DNA of 51,925 nt from Vreelandella olivaria. GTDB taxonomy: Bacteria > Pseudomonadota > Gammaproteobacteria > Pseudomonadales > Halomonadaceae. This document shows positions 1 to 8,942 of the stretch, in pieces. Each line of letters begins with the position of its first letter. Positions within the stretch are counted from its first letter, which is position 1. The stretch is taken from contig NZ_JALPZO010000115.1 of NCBI RefSeq assembly GCF_023507745.1, forward strand, positions 1 through 51,925, given 5' to 3'. The notes under the pieces were generated by a model. It ran no database searches, had not been told where the DNA came from, and was given only the letters and a program-made list of their open reading frames with translations. The position numbers were made by a program, and so were the translations under genes.

Positions 1-117
1 ATAGAGGGCATCAGGGGGCATAATCTAGGTTCCAGGCTGTGACGCCTCAGGCTTTGTGGATGCTCACCCTGATGCCAGGGCCTGCTGGTAGCTAATCAAC
101 AAGCCCGGAGAGACACA
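1..117. other. left flank of the IS, no gene seen
   Basis: No credible reading frame is visible on either strand. On the minus strand this stretch does not continue the gene interrupted on the right side of the IS, so the two flanks of the IS do not come from one uninterrupted gene. Confidence 0.4.
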
Positions 118-1030
118 AGGCTTTGTCCGAAAACTCGAATTTGCTAATGTCACCTATGCCGCAGCAGCATAGGTGACCCATGGCAGGACGCTACGAGATC
201 TCCGACCACGGCTGGGCCCTCATCGAGGACATCGTGTCGCCACTGCAGAGGACAGGACGCCCCCGCCGTGATGACCGCCAGGTGTTGAACGGTATCTTCT
301 GGATCCTCTGCTCGGGCGCCAAGTGGCGCGATCTGCCAGAGCGCTACGGCCCATGGAAGACCGTCTATGACCGCTTCCGCCAATGTCGTGATGACGGCAC
401 CTTCGAGGCCATCCTGGCGCGTCTTCAGCTCAAGCTGCGAGAGGATGGCCTGATGGACCTGGATACCTGGATGATCGACTCGACGTCGATCCGCGCCACT
501 CGCGCCGCCTCTGGAGGCGGCAAAAAGGGGGGCACCAAGAACCCATAGATCATGCCCTGGGCCGTAGCCGAGGCGGCCTGACCACCAAGATTCACATGGT
601 CTGTGACCGGAATGGCTTGCCGCTGACCTTCACGCTGTCACCGGGACAGGACTCGGATACGCGGCATTTCACCCCGACCATGGAGCACGTCCACCTGCCT
701 GGTCCCGTAGGCAGACCCCTCAAGCGTTGTCGTTTCATCGTGGCAGACAAAGGCTATGATAGCGATCCGCTTCGCCACTACTGCGATCGGCACCACATGA
801 AGCCCATCATTGCCCGACGCAAGATGAAGCGGAAACCGCGCCCTGGCGCGCCGAGAGGCTTTGACAAACCCCGTATCGCGACCGGAACATCATCGAGCGC
901 TGCTTTGGCTGGATGAAAGAGCTACGCCGGGTCTGCACACGTTACGACAAGTTGGCCAGCAGCTTCAGGGCCATGGTATGCCTGGCGTGCATAGACCGTT
1001 GCCTGCGAGCAGACTTTTCGGACAAAGCCT
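118..1030 (+). mobile_element. IS5-family (IS427-group) insertion sequence, decayed
   Basis: The ends are a perfect 16-bp inverted repeat: AGGCTTTGTCCGAAAA at 118-133 and its complement at 1015-1030. Inside is a two-frame DDE transposase of the IS427 layout. No target-site duplication is evident: the bases left of 118 (gacaca) and right of 1030 (aaagcc) do not match. A deletion or rearrangement next to the element would explain this. The element has an extra frameshift in its second reading frame, so it is probably unable to move by itself. The family is assigned from the protein motifs; the exact IS name is not known. Confidence 0.85.
180..548 (+). CDS. IS5-family transposase, OrfA part
   Basis: This is the N-terminal half of an IS427-group transposase, with the conserved run WILCSGAKWRDLPERYGPW and the first catalytic Asp region (MIDSTSIRATRAA). 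The frame ends just after an A5G6 tract (522-532). A -1 shift at that tract continues into a frame reading HALGRSRGGLTTKIHM, the normal OrfB start in this group. OrfA and OrfB are therefore probably joined by programmed -1 frameshifting, as is usual for IS427-like elements. The joined protein would bind the terminal repeats and cut DNA. Confidence 0.8.
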   Translation: MAGRYEISDHGWALIEDIVSPLQRTGRPRRDDRQVLNGIFWILCSGAKWRDLPERYGPWKTVYDRFRQCRDDGTFEAILARLQLKLREDGLMDLDTWMIDSTSIRATRAASGGGKKGGTKNP

Positions 1031-1032
1031 AA
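545..1032 (+). pseudogene. IS5-family transposase, OrfB part, frameshifted
   Basis: This frame carries the middle of the DDE nuclease domain (MVCDRNGLPLTFTLSPGQ, then the second Asp in VADKGYDSD). Near 870-874 the frame is lost: the open frame runs on as nonsense to 916. The conserved C-terminal block with the catalytic Glu (DRNIIERCFGWMKELRR) is found in another frame from 874 to the TAA at 1030-1032. One base appears to be missing in CCCCG-TATCGC. This second shift is not part of the family's normal programming, so the transposase is judged defective. A sequencing error is the alternative. Confidence 0.7.
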
Positions 1033-1402
1033 AGCCAGATGTATTATGCAGGTCAGAACGTCGCTCCAGCAGCATTGCTAACTCTGTCGCCTTCTTTGCA
1101 ATTTGGTGATTGGTTTTGGTGAGATCGTCTCGCGCAGTTCGCGCCCTCTGTATTTTCTCCGGGCTCCAGAACGCGGCTGCACTCAGAACCAAACCAAGGA
1201 GGAGCGAGAGTGCTGGTGGGTGGAGGTGAAGCTTTCCATGCAGTTCTTCATAGACGTGCTTCATCTCAATCCCACGATCTAGCAGCCGATCCGCGACGGC
1301 GCTTTCGCTTGGCAGGATATGATGTTCGCTGTTGTAATGAATTTCTTTTCGGAGAAAGTCTTCGCAGATCTGCTGTGGATTCATTGTTCCTATTGAACTC
1401 AT
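1031..1402 (-). pseudogene. small membrane-protein gene truncated by the IS
   Basis: The N-terminal ~120 residues remain of a protein I do not recognise. It starts at an ATG with a GAGG ribosome site 7-8 bases upstream. There is one hydrophobic stretch (PPALSLLLGLVLSAAAFW, about residues 62-79), followed by a basic, probably helical segment rich in Lys and Arg. The frame runs into the right terminal repeat of the IS near 1031 and ends there with foreign residues, so the native C-terminus is missing. It lies downstream of the helicase gene on the same strand and may have been the last gene of that operon. Confidence 0.55.
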
Positions 1403-1552
1403 GGTCGATCCTCAATGTTGTAGTGTTCCATAGCATATTGAGTCAAAGCGAATTCGTCGGTATCTCAGCAAACACTATCCAATAGACGTTGAGGTACCTC
1501 CACACCACTCACCAACTACACTATGAGCACTCTCATCGGTTCGAGTGGGCGA

Positions 1553-4500
1553 CTACGGAAAATTTGGCATCTGTTCCTGCTCGCGTGCCGAAATGGTCTG
1601 CAGTGGTAACAGATCCATGACATCACAAAACAACGGTCGATTCTTCCAGTCGTTTCTGTCGCCAATCACATAGAGGCGTCGTTTGGCGCGCGTTGCCGCT
1701 ACATTCAAAAGATTCGGCTCCGAAACTGCCCAATTGCGGGCTCCCGAGCCAGCCGTATTCCCGCCCAGCACCAAAATGACAATAGGCGCTTCCTTGCCCT
1801 GCATGGTATGGATTGTGCCGGATACCATCTTGTCAGAGAGCATGCCTCTAAGATTCTCTTGAACGGCTTTGAACGGAGTGATGACCGCAATGTCTTCAGC
1901 CTTCACGCCATCCCTATGCAACAGCGCAAGCAGGTCCTGAAGGGCTTTGCCTTCGGCTGGTACCCAGTTGTCTTGTGACGTTCCGCTGGCTTGAATCCAT
2001 CCGGTCAGGAAGCTGGCAGGTGTTTCCTTGTCGGGGCGCGGTGTGAGGGTTCCATACACCATCGCTCCGTCATAGGCGATGCGATTAGCGAGCGCATACA
2101 TGGGTTTGTCGCAGCGTCGGTGAACAACCAACGGTAATCCTACCCAAGTCTTGCCATCGGTCGGTCCAGCAATGCGCCCCCAGCGGGTAGCTTCATCAGC
2201 CAGTGTCTGTGCGGATTGTCGATTGGGGAGCCAGTGTGTATCGACTTGGTAGCGTGTACGCATATGTTCGAGCACGGCATCGGAGACGGTGACGATCGGC
2301 TTGAGTTGAAGCGGATCGCCCACCAGCAATGCACGCCGGGACCGCCATAACGCGCCGACAGCTGCTTGGGGTGATGCCTGGCCAGCCTCGTCCACCAACA
2401 GCCAGCCAATATCGCCGCCCCCCAACGAGCCGAATGAGCGCGCAAACGACGCGAAGGTGCTACTCAATACCGGCACGACCATGAACAGGGACGCCCAGGC
2501 AGAGCGAATAGCGTCACGCGAGATGCCGTGGTAGCGGGTGCCAGTCAACATTCCGTTGATGAGAAACAGATTTGAGCGCATACGGGATGCTTCCAACTCA
2601 AAGAACACCCGATGAAGCTTGAGTGCCTGAATGAAGACGCGGGCCCGCGCTTGGCGCCAGCCTTCAAAACGCCAAGGCTCGGCCAGCTCGATGGCATCGC
2701 CGCGACCAATAGCGCCGTCTTCCAGCCATACGAGCAGGTGATCGGCTTGGCCTTCCCTTGCCACGTCGATGGCATCTTGCATGTGTGCTTGGCATTGGCT
2801 GCGCAAGCGTTGAAGCGCACGTCGCGTATCGGCGGTATGCTTTTCTAAGCTCTCCCGCGAAGCACCCAGTTGCTTGGTGAGGCGTGCTATCCGGCTAAAC
2901 TCGGATTTGGCCAAGTCGTGGTGGCTTTCGAGCCGTTTCCGCTTAGCATCCCAGTCTCGCTGCGCGCCCCAAAAACTGAAAACTTTCGCCCAAAATCCCG
3001 GCTTTCGTGCTTGATGCTCCTCAAGTTCATACAAGCACTGTTTCAGCGCCATGCTAGCTGGACGGCTCTCTTCGGTATCCAGGCGAGAGAGTTGCTTGAC
3101 CGCATCGGCCAGATTACTTTCGAGAGTAAGTAGCGCTTCAGATTGTTCCGCGACCTGCTTTCTTGTCTTGCAGAGGGCTTGGATCAGCTCGCGGATGCGA
3201 TTGGCAGCAGCACACGTTTTGCGCACCTCTGTCTTGGCAGCGTCATAATCGACGATGGCTTGCTGCCACAAGGCTTGGCGTTGTTCCGGGGAGCGAGTCT
3301 TGTTGACCTCAGCGCATGCACTGAGCCATCCGAGAAAGCCTTTCGGTCCTTCTTCCTTGTCAGACGGTGCCTCGTCGTTCTCCTCGCTTGCACCAAACTT
3401 CTCCTCTGCCGTGGAAGGCGTAGAAAACAAGGCATTTACAGCATCGCCAAATTCATCATCTAATTCGGCTTCCTCTTCGGCGTCAGGGCCTGCCTTGTCG
3501 TCGCTGCCGAACGGGCGCTGACCATAGAAGTAGCGCTCCACGAACTTGGTTCGCCGCGTTTTGCTACCCAGCGCACCGGAAATCAATCCCCACGCAGGTT
3601 TTCCACTCACCAGTTCGCCCAGCTCGGCAAAATACTCCGCCTCGGGCAGCCAGCTCTCGTCGATCTTGTCGCGCTGGGGTAATTCGAGCGTGACGTTTTC
3701 CACCGCGCCGTTATTGGACGAAGCCACAACGATCTCGAAGCCATACAGAGCTGGATCGAGTTTGAAGCACGACTGTTCCTTACCGCCATCATTGGCTGCT
3801 TCGCGTCCGTTTCGGACAAACCCATCGGAGGCGCGGGGTAGCTTGGCGAGCACATCGGCCCGGTTGGTAACAATGGCGGCAATCAAATCACGCAGCAGCG
3901 TCGTCTTGCCTGTGCCTGGGGGGCCATTGATACCCAACAGTCCTTGGCTATTGCCAAGCGTGGCGAGGATCGTATTGACAGCCAACTGCTGGGAATGCAC
4001 CAGTCCCAGATGCTGGTCCGAGGGCCAGCAGCTCGCGGGATAGGCGTCTGGCATCAATCGATCGATTAATGGGAGCGATTCGCGATCATCGTCTATTTGC
4101 AAACGTAGTCGTGCATCGTGCTGGTATAAGTATTGATCTAACGGATTGTTTTTTCCTCCTTTGCTGATGCTGTCGGCGACGTTGGCCAGATCTTCGAGCA
4201 GGAAGCTATTGAGTGGATCGTCTTCCGACTCTGGTTTGTTGGGATTGACTGGCTGGGAGCGAAAGCGAAATACATGGCCGTCCATGTCACCAAAGAAACC
4301 CGCTACACCGATGTATTGGAGAATCCAGTGTGTCAGTTCACGCAGCGCTCCGCTGGATACCTGACCTTCGAACAGCACTTTCACCTGTTCGCCGATGGCT
4401 GTTTGATCCTCCTCAAACCCTCTGGTCCAATCCTTTCCCGTCAACACCCGCCCCAGAAACCATGCTTCGCTGGAGAGCACGAAACTGTCATCGACGAACT

Positions 4501-4837
4501 GACCAGTCATAGTGAATTTCGCTGCGAACAGGGCCGACTCTCGATACTGTGGCTCACGATAGCCCTGATCAGCGCCATAGACTTCCTTGAGGTGTTCAGT
4601 GATACGCCGGCTGTCATAAATATGGGCAAAGAGTGTGTGGCTCCAGACGCGCCGCTTGGGCAAGTGTTGCTTTGCAACAATACTTGCCGTTGACCAAGGA
4701 GGGATAGGATTCCCTATGGGCGTGTTGTGAATGAACGCACCGTAGGAACTGCTGCGTTTCTTCAACTTAGGGGCAGACTGCGGTTGCAGCAATTCAACGG
4801 CATGCCAATACCGGACAATGCTTTCCTGTACTTTCAA
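1553..4837 (-). CDS. UPF1-like SF1 helicase / AAA ATPase, defence-operon associated
   Basis: A 1094-aa protein with an SF1 helicase core split by a long insert. The N-terminal ~280 residues are unassigned. Walker A is GPPGTGKT at 305-312, preceded by a Q-like motif (SQQLAVNTIL). An acidic then coiled-coil-like insert follows (about 430-680). Walker B is LLVDEAGQASP near 816, then motif III (VGDPLQLKP). The final SF1 motif, VAATRAKRRLYVIGD, is near the C-terminus. This order matches the UPF1/DNA2-like group, which unwinds nucleic acid using ATP. The start is a TTG with AGGA upstream. It lies 75 bp after the DisA-like gene on the same strand, so co-transcription is likely. A role in nucleic-acid sensing or in limiting invading DNA is inference. 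Confidence 0.8.
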   Translation of the reverse strand: MKVQESIVRYWHAVELLQPQSAPKLKKRSSSYGAFIHNTPIGNPIPPWSTASIVAKQHLPKRRVWSHTLFAHIYDSRRITEHLKEVYGADQGYREPQYRESALFAAKFTMTGQFVDDSFVLSSEAWFLGRVLTGKDWTRGFEEDQTAIGEQVKVLFEGQVSSGALRELTHWILQYIGVAGFFGDMDGHVFRFRSQPVNPNKPESEDDPLNSFLLEDLANVADSISKGGKNNPLDQYLYQHDARLRLQIDDDRESLPLIDRLMPDAYPASCWPSDQHLGLVHSQQLAVNTILATLGNSQGLLGINGPPGTGKTTLLRDLIAAIVTNRADVLAKLPRASDGFVRNGREAANDGGKEQSCFKLDPALYGFEIVVASSNNGAVENVTLELPQRDKIDESWLPEAEYFAELGELVSGKPAWGLISGALGSKTRRTKFVERYFYGQRPFGSDDKAGPDAEEEAELDDEFGDAVNALFSTPSTAEEKFGASEENDEAPSDKEEGPKGFLGWLSACAEVNKTRSPEQRQALWQQAIVDYDAAKTEVRKTCAAANRIRELIQALCKTRKQVAEQSEALLTLESNLADAVKQLSRLDTEESRPASMALKQCLYELEEHQARKPGFWAKVFSFWGAQRDWDAKRKRLESHHDLAKSEFSRIARLTKQLGASRESLEKHTADTRRALQRLRSQCQAHMQDAIDVAREGQADHLLVWLEDGAIGRGDAIELAEPWRFEGWRQARARVFIQALKLHRVFFELEASRMRSNLFLINGMLTGTRYHGISRDAIRSAWASLFMVVPVLSSTFASFARSFGSLGGGDIGWLLVDEAGQASPQAAVGALWRSRRALLVGDPLQLKPIVTVSDAVLEHMRTRYQVDTHWLPNRQSAQTLADEATRWGRIAGPTDGKTWVGLPLVVHRRCDKPMYALANRIAYDGAMVYGTLTPRPDKETPASFLTGWIQASGTSQDNWVPAEGKALQDLLALLHRDGVKAEDIAVITPFKAVQENLRGMLSDKMVSGTIHTMQGKEAPIVILVLGGNTAGSGARNWAVSEPNLLNVAATRAKRRLYVIGDRNDWKNRPLFCDVMDLLPLQTISAREQEQMPNFP

Positions 4838-4912
4838 AGCTCTTTCCTATTCCTACAGTTGGTGAGGCCCTTTGCGGTGGAGCTTACGACTCCATAGCGC
4901 GGCAGTAATCGG

Positions 4913-6658
4913 CTAGTCAGTAAGATAGCTTTCATCCATCTCGGGATGAGATTCAAACTTTTCCGTTCCGATGTAGATCAAGCCCACTTCCTTCGGAAGA
5001 GCATCCAATCTTTCGATTGCCTTGTTGATCCGAGAGCATTTCTCGTTATTGATGTAAAACCGATGGTCGTCCAGCCAGTTCCGAGAGTCGTGATAGTTGT
5101 CCAGTGTCGCCGCTTCTAACCGAGCTATATGCTGTTCTATCTTCGCACGGCTAACCAGCGGTCGGAGCCGAGGAATAATATCGACGGTGCGATCATCAGA
5201 TACGACAATGGCAAGCCTTCTGGGACCGCTCGCTTTTACGTAGCGAACGCCGGAATTGTATCGAGAGCCCCTTGAAGGCATACATTGATCGGTCGCCTCG
5301 CCATCGAGAATGATCCCGATGGCATGGCAAAAGCCAGAGGGGTCGAGCAGTATGGTACCGTCGATTCCACTGACACTCTGCATCAACGATTCAGAAAGCA
5401 AGGTTGGATCTATACAGGTACCCTGCTTTCTAAGCCGTCGCGCTTCGCTGGCCGCGTCGGCAGCGACGACAATCATGCTGCCGTACTCTTGTCTAGTCTG
5501 GGCCAGCAATAGGCTCCATAGGTGCAACCCATCTTCCTGTGAAGCTTGTGGAAACAGGCGAGTATAGTTTGAGAGGAAGGCAGCCTTGTCGAAAGGTTCC
5601 TGCGGAAGCTTGGGCACAGCATAGTGACTGCGCAGCAGTACTTGATTGCCACAACGCAGCTCCCAGTGATAGTGATCGATAAAAGCTACTGTGAACGCAT
5701 CCTGTGCGCTGAAATCGTGCGGATCCCTCAGCTTACCAAGTCCGTAAATGCGCTGACTGTCTGCAATGATGCCAACACCTGTTGTCGCCATCTGCAAGAC
5801 CTTCCGCGCCCATCGTGGCTCACGAAAAGGAACCGGCTGAGCAAACTTTGCTAGGAATTCGATCGCATCGTTCTCGGGATCGACGAGAGTAAGCTGGCCA
5901 ACACCTTTCGCCCCTTCATACATGAGAGATGAGATAAGGTTCATTACATCGAAAAGATCGGCATGAATATACCGCTTCTCGATTGAGAGTCCTGGAGTAT
6001 GCAGGAAATTCTTCGCAGCAATGCGTACGATTTCTTCTGCATCTCTCATACTGTTTTGGATAAATCGTCCAGGCTGAGGGTTCTGCAACTCTTCAGTAGC
6101 CTCATGAAGAACTGCATACATCGCTGCATGTATCAAACTGCGAAGCCCACTTCCTTGTTGTCCTTCATCAACAGGCTTGGAAGGCAACGGCGGGAACTGC
6201 ACAAAAGTTGCTTTTGGAATCTGTATGACCGGGGTAATGTAGTAATCATCAATGCGTCTGACTTCGCCACAGAACGAAGCTACGTCGTGCTCGGCATCGA
6301 AGACTTTGAGAGCCTGCCCAACAGATATGCGTACCGAATCTCGGCGCATCCATTCAGGCTTGTCCCGCATACTTGCCTCGTCACCAAAAAAAAGGTTCTG
6401 CATATCGTGGTTGCGGTAAGTCGATTCGACTGAATCGAGCAAGCCATCGAATAGCGACAGGGGCCATTTTCCATCTTCTGGCTCTACGCACACCGGGCTC
6501 GGGTCTTCGCTATTGGGGCTGCGCGCTCCAACAAGGAGCACCTCCGCCTCCGTCGGCGCCCCCAAAGCCTTGAGGACATCGCGAGCGAGTATTTGAAGAC
6601 TTATTCTGTAGTGCTCTTGGTATCCCCACATGAAAAGGTTGATGACTCGACCACCCAT
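4913..6658 (-). CDS. protein with C-terminal diadenylate-cyclase-like (DisA_N/DAC) domain
   Basis: A 581-aa protein. Residues about 390-500 look like the DAC (DisA_N) domain that makes c-di-AMP: GSMIVVAAD, then IDGTILLDPSG (432-442; DGA motif with A to T), then SRGSRYNSGVRYV (462-474, where classic enzymes have GTRHRAA), then LAIVVSDDRTVDIIP (482-496). The N-terminal ~380 residues, including YEGAKGVGQLTLVDPEND (247-264), resemble the sensor-type regions linked to DAC domains in conflict systems. The RHR-to-RYN change leaves activity or product uncertain; it could be a nucleotide sensor. The frame is open up to 6832, but that would overlap the CD-NTase by 110 bp. The ATG at 6658 has GGTGGAG upstream and leaves a 64-bp gap, so I chose it. 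Confidence 0.7.
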   Translation of the reverse strand: MGGRVINLFMWGYQEHYRISLQILARDVLKALGAPTEAEVLLVGARSPNSEDPSPVCVEPEDGKWPLSLFDGLLDSVESTYRNHDMQNLFFGDEASMRDKPEWMRRDSVRISVGQALKVFDAEHDVASFCGEVRRIDDYYITPVIQIPKATFVQFPPLPSKPVDEGQQGSGLRSLIHAAMYAVLHEATEELQNPQPGRFIQNSMRDAEEIVRIAAKNFLHTPGLSIEKRYIHADLFDVMNLISSLMYEGAKGVGQLTLVDPENDAIEFLAKFAQPVPFREPRWARKVLQMATTGVGIIADSQRIYGLGKLRDPHDFSAQDAFTVAFIDHYHWELRCGNQVLLRSHYAVPKLPQEPFDKAAFLSNYTRLFPQASQEDGLHLWSLLLAQTRQEYGSMIVVAADAASEARRLRKQGTCIDPTLLSESLMQSVSGIDGTILLDPSGFCHAIGIILDGEATDQCMPSRGSRYNSGVRYVKASGPRRLAIVVSDDRTVDIIPRLRPLVSRAKIEQHIARLEAATLDNYHDSRNWLDDHRFYINNEKCSRINKAIERLDALPKEVGLIYIGTEKFESHPEMDESYLTD

Positions 6659-6722
6659 ACTTAGCTCCACCTGCTTGCAGGCCGCACTGTCTTCACGGCG
6701 AATTCCTGTTTTTTGGCATCCC

Positions 6723-7616
6723 TCACCAAGTATTCCAGAGATCAATGCTGGCGTTGATAAATGTCTCCGCGTCAGAGCTTTCCCAACAAGTTGGCGTTCC
6801 ACTACGGAGCAGGTAGTACTGCTCATTGGCACACACTAATTTAGTCTTGTCCGCTTCATTCTGGATCCAATTTATTGCGTTGACGAAGGAGTCCGCATAG
6901 CTGGAACTGAATTTGTCGCTCGGCACGTTATAGAGCAAGCCTTCAAGGTAGTATGATGGGGCGATTCCAGGTTGCAATGTGCCGTTATCAACGAGCTTGC
7001 TTCGAATATTCTTCAGGACGCGAACCATAGGTTTGAGCCATTGATTGCTGCCCTGATGCTTAACGGTCAGGTTTTGCGAATGCTGCTTCGGATAGTTGGC
7101 AATGAGTTCTCCTGCTCCATTGAAGAAACAGATACCCTCGATGTACTGCGCGTCATGGATGCTCTTGAAATTCCAATAACGCCGGAACTGCATCGCCGTG
7201 ATGACATCGGCTTTCCGTCTGCTGCCATTCGCCGCTACGGCAATGGCCTTGTCTCCGACCTTGACGTCGGAGCCAAAACGGTCAGTAAGCGCCTTTATCA
7301 CATCCTTCTTGTACTGGTCATATGCGTAAGTGGCCGGAATACGTGCCTGGTCATATATCGCTTTATCTTCAGGTGAAAGCGATGTCAGATCGCTGTAGTA
7401 GACATCGTCGAGTCGTATAACTACATCCACATCACTTTCCGAGTAGATGTTCGTATTGTTTCCATAGGAGCCTTGCAGGAAGACCTGATAGTTCTTTCCG
7501 TTATACGTAGCACTCGCGGCTTCCAGTGCATCTTTGATGCTATGGTAGGTTGCAGCTGACTGCTTGATAGATCCTTGGTGGGACCAGACTTCGAGCTGTG
7601 ACTCAGGTATTCCCAT
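6723..7616 (-). CDS. CD-NTase (cGAS/DncV-like nucleotidyltransferase) of a CBASS-like system
   Basis: A 297-aa protein with the CD-NTase active-site pattern: [20 protein letters not shown] gives the GS pair (49-50) and the metal-binding Asp pair D62/D64, and KADVITAM supplies the third Asp at 137. Members make cyclic or linear oligonucleotide signals when phage infection is sensed. The C-terminal half is helical, as expected. The clade and product cannot be read from sequence alone. The start has a strong GGGAGG site. It begins 12 bp after the patatin gene, whose product would be the effector that its nucleotide switches on. No Cap2/Cap3 (E1/E2-JAB) or HORMA/TRIP13 genes accompany it, so this part resembles a minimal type I CBASS. 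Confidence 0.85.
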   Translation of the reverse strand: MGIPESQLEVWSHQGSIKQSAATYHSIKDALEAASATYNGKNYQVFLQGSYGNNTNIYSESDVDVVIRLDDVYYSDLTSLSPEDKAIYDQARIPATYAYDQYKKDVIKALTDRFGSDVKVGDKAIAVAANGSRRKADVITAMQFRRYWNFKSIHDAQYIEGICFFNGAGELIANYPKQHSQNLTVKHQGSNQWLKPMVRVLKNIRSKLVDNGTLQPGIAPSYYLEGLLYNVPSDKFSSSYADSFVNAINWIQNEADKTKLVCANEQYYLLRSGTPTCWESSDAETFINASIDLWNTW

Positions 7617-7628
7617 GCTCTGCCTCCC

Positions 7629-8591
7629 TCACATCAAAAACTCCCTTAGCTGTGCCTCATGCGCTGCGAACGATTCACTGCCGCGCTGTCGAAGGAGATT
7701 CAATTTATCAAGGTCGTGCTCAAGCAAGTCTGTCGCCATTTCTGGTCGCTCGAAGGTATCGCTGACACGAATTGTTGGAATGTTATTGAATAGAATGCTG
7801 CGCAACTGATCCATTGATTGCGTGTTAATTTCAAGGGTCTTCTGAAGCAACTGGACGGCAAGCCATTTTTTGGCTATCCGCATCAGTAATCCCGGCTTTG
7901 GTTCAGGGTAAGTACCGACGCCGACGTTCACGACCCGAATATCTTTGCGTTCCATTTCTAAGGCGACAGTCGCGTCTGCTACTGCAAAAAGGGTGGGATT
8001 GTTTGCGCAATAGCCTCCATCGATCAATTCGATCTTGTCGCCGGCTGCAGTGACGACCGTCTTCCTATTGAAAAATGGATAGGCCGAGCAAGACGCTTGC
8101 ACTGCGTCAGCAATGCTGACTCCGAATCCAGGGCTGAAGGTTCCCTTGCGGCCATGTGCCTGCGCAACGCTACCCTTGAAGATCATGGGACGCTCGGTCA
8201 TCCAACGGGTAGCGACGATACCGATACCCGTCTTGACATCTTCAAAAGTCTTGTCTGTAAACACTTCCTTCGCCAAATCTTGAAGTGCTGCTGTTCTTTC
8301 CGAAGCTGATCGGCTGGACATAACTCGCGGCACATGCGCGGTGTAGAGGGCGTGTATCTGGTCTACTTCATATCCTAGAGCGATGAGTGCAGCAATGATC
8401 GCCCCAGTGCTCGTGCCGAATACAAGGTCGAACCGCTTGTATAGTGGGCATCCAAGCATGGCCTCAATTTCCTTGAGAACGCCCAGTGTATAAAAGCCCT
8501 TTGCACCACCGCCATCAAGAGCAAGGACACGGCATACGTTGTCGCTAGCGTATTCCTTGGAGAGTGATGAGGAGGAGGTGGCGTCGCTCAT
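7629..8591 (-). CDS. capV: CapV-like patatin phospholipase (CBASS effector)
   Basis: A 320-aa patatin-fold lipase. The oxyanion loop is DGGGAKGF (26-33), the nucleophile Ser61 lies in GTSTG (59-63), and the catalytic Asp191 is in DGG (191-193). CapV proteins are switched on by the CD-NTase nucleotide and degrade membrane phospholipids, killing the infected cell. No signal peptide or membrane segment is seen, so it is cytosolic until it acts on the membrane. Its start overlaps the stop of the HTH gene (ATGA), and the CD-NTase follows 12 bp later. The name rests on the fold plus this neighbour; other patatins exist, but this pairing is characteristic. Confidence 0.85.
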   Translation of the reverse strand: MSDATSSSSLSKEYASDNVCRVLALDGGGAKGFYTLGVLKEIEAMLGCPLYKRFDLVFGTSTGAIIAALIALGYEVDQIHALYTAHVPRVMSSRSASERTAALQDLAKEVFTDKTFEDVKTGIGIVATRWMTERPMIFKGSVAQAHGRKGTFSPGFGVSIADAVQASCSAYPFFNRKTVVTAAGDKIELIDGGYCANNPTLFAVADATVALEMERKDIRVVNVGVGTYPEPKPGLLMRIAKKWLAVQLLQKTLEINTQSMDQLRSILFNNIPTIRVSDTFERPEMATDLLEHDLDKLNLLRQRGSESFAAHEAQLREFLM

Positions 8592-8878
8592 TCCTTTTTA
8601 CCCTCAACGATCGCATCCAATTCACGCTGGACTTGATCCAGCAACTGGCTAGTTTTGTGCTGGTCGTTCTCCGTATAAGCCAGCGTTAGTAACGTAAGCG
8701 GATGCACCTCCATTACCTCGCACAGCTCGGCCAGCTTGCTCAAAGTGGGGCTTTTCAGGTCGCGCTCCAGGGTGCTCATGTAGGTGCGGCTGGACACGTC
8801 GGAGAAGGCTTCCTGGCTCAAGCCACGCGCCTTCCTGACGGTCTTCAATGCCTTTGCCAACGAATACTCTGTCGCCAC
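8588..8878 (-). CDS. XRE-family HTH regulator of the CBASS-like operon
   Basis: A 96-aa protein with a Cro/CI-type helix-turn-helix: LAKALKTVRKARGLSQEAF, then TYMSTLERDLKSPTLSKLAEL. It begins with GTG, with AGGGG about nine bases upstream. Being first in the operon and translationally coupled to capV, it is probably an autoregulator that keeps the toxic effector low. It lacks a peptidase partner of the CapH/CapP type. The paired CTATAG sites just upstream could be its operator (inference). Confidence 0.8.
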   Translation of the reverse strand: MATEYSLAKALKTVRKARGLSQEAFSDVSSRTYMSTLERDLKSPTLSKLAELCEVMEVHPLTLLTLAYTENDQHKTSQLLDQVQRELDAIVEGKKE

Positions 8879-8921
8879 CTATGGTTTCCCCTTAAAAACC
8901 AAGATGACACCCCATTGAATT

Positions 8922-8942
8922 CTATAGAGCTACAACCTATAG
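8922..8942 (-). promoter_or_regulatory. possible operator/promoter of the CBASS-like operon
   Basis: Two copies of the palindrome CTATAG lie at 8922-8927 and 8937-8942, 15 bp apart centre to centre, 44-64 bp upstream of the GTG start of the HTH gene. On the minus strand the copy nearer the gene reads TCTATAGAAT and could overlap a -10 element. This spacing would suit a dimeric HTH repressor, but no protection or promoter data exist. Confidence 0.3.
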
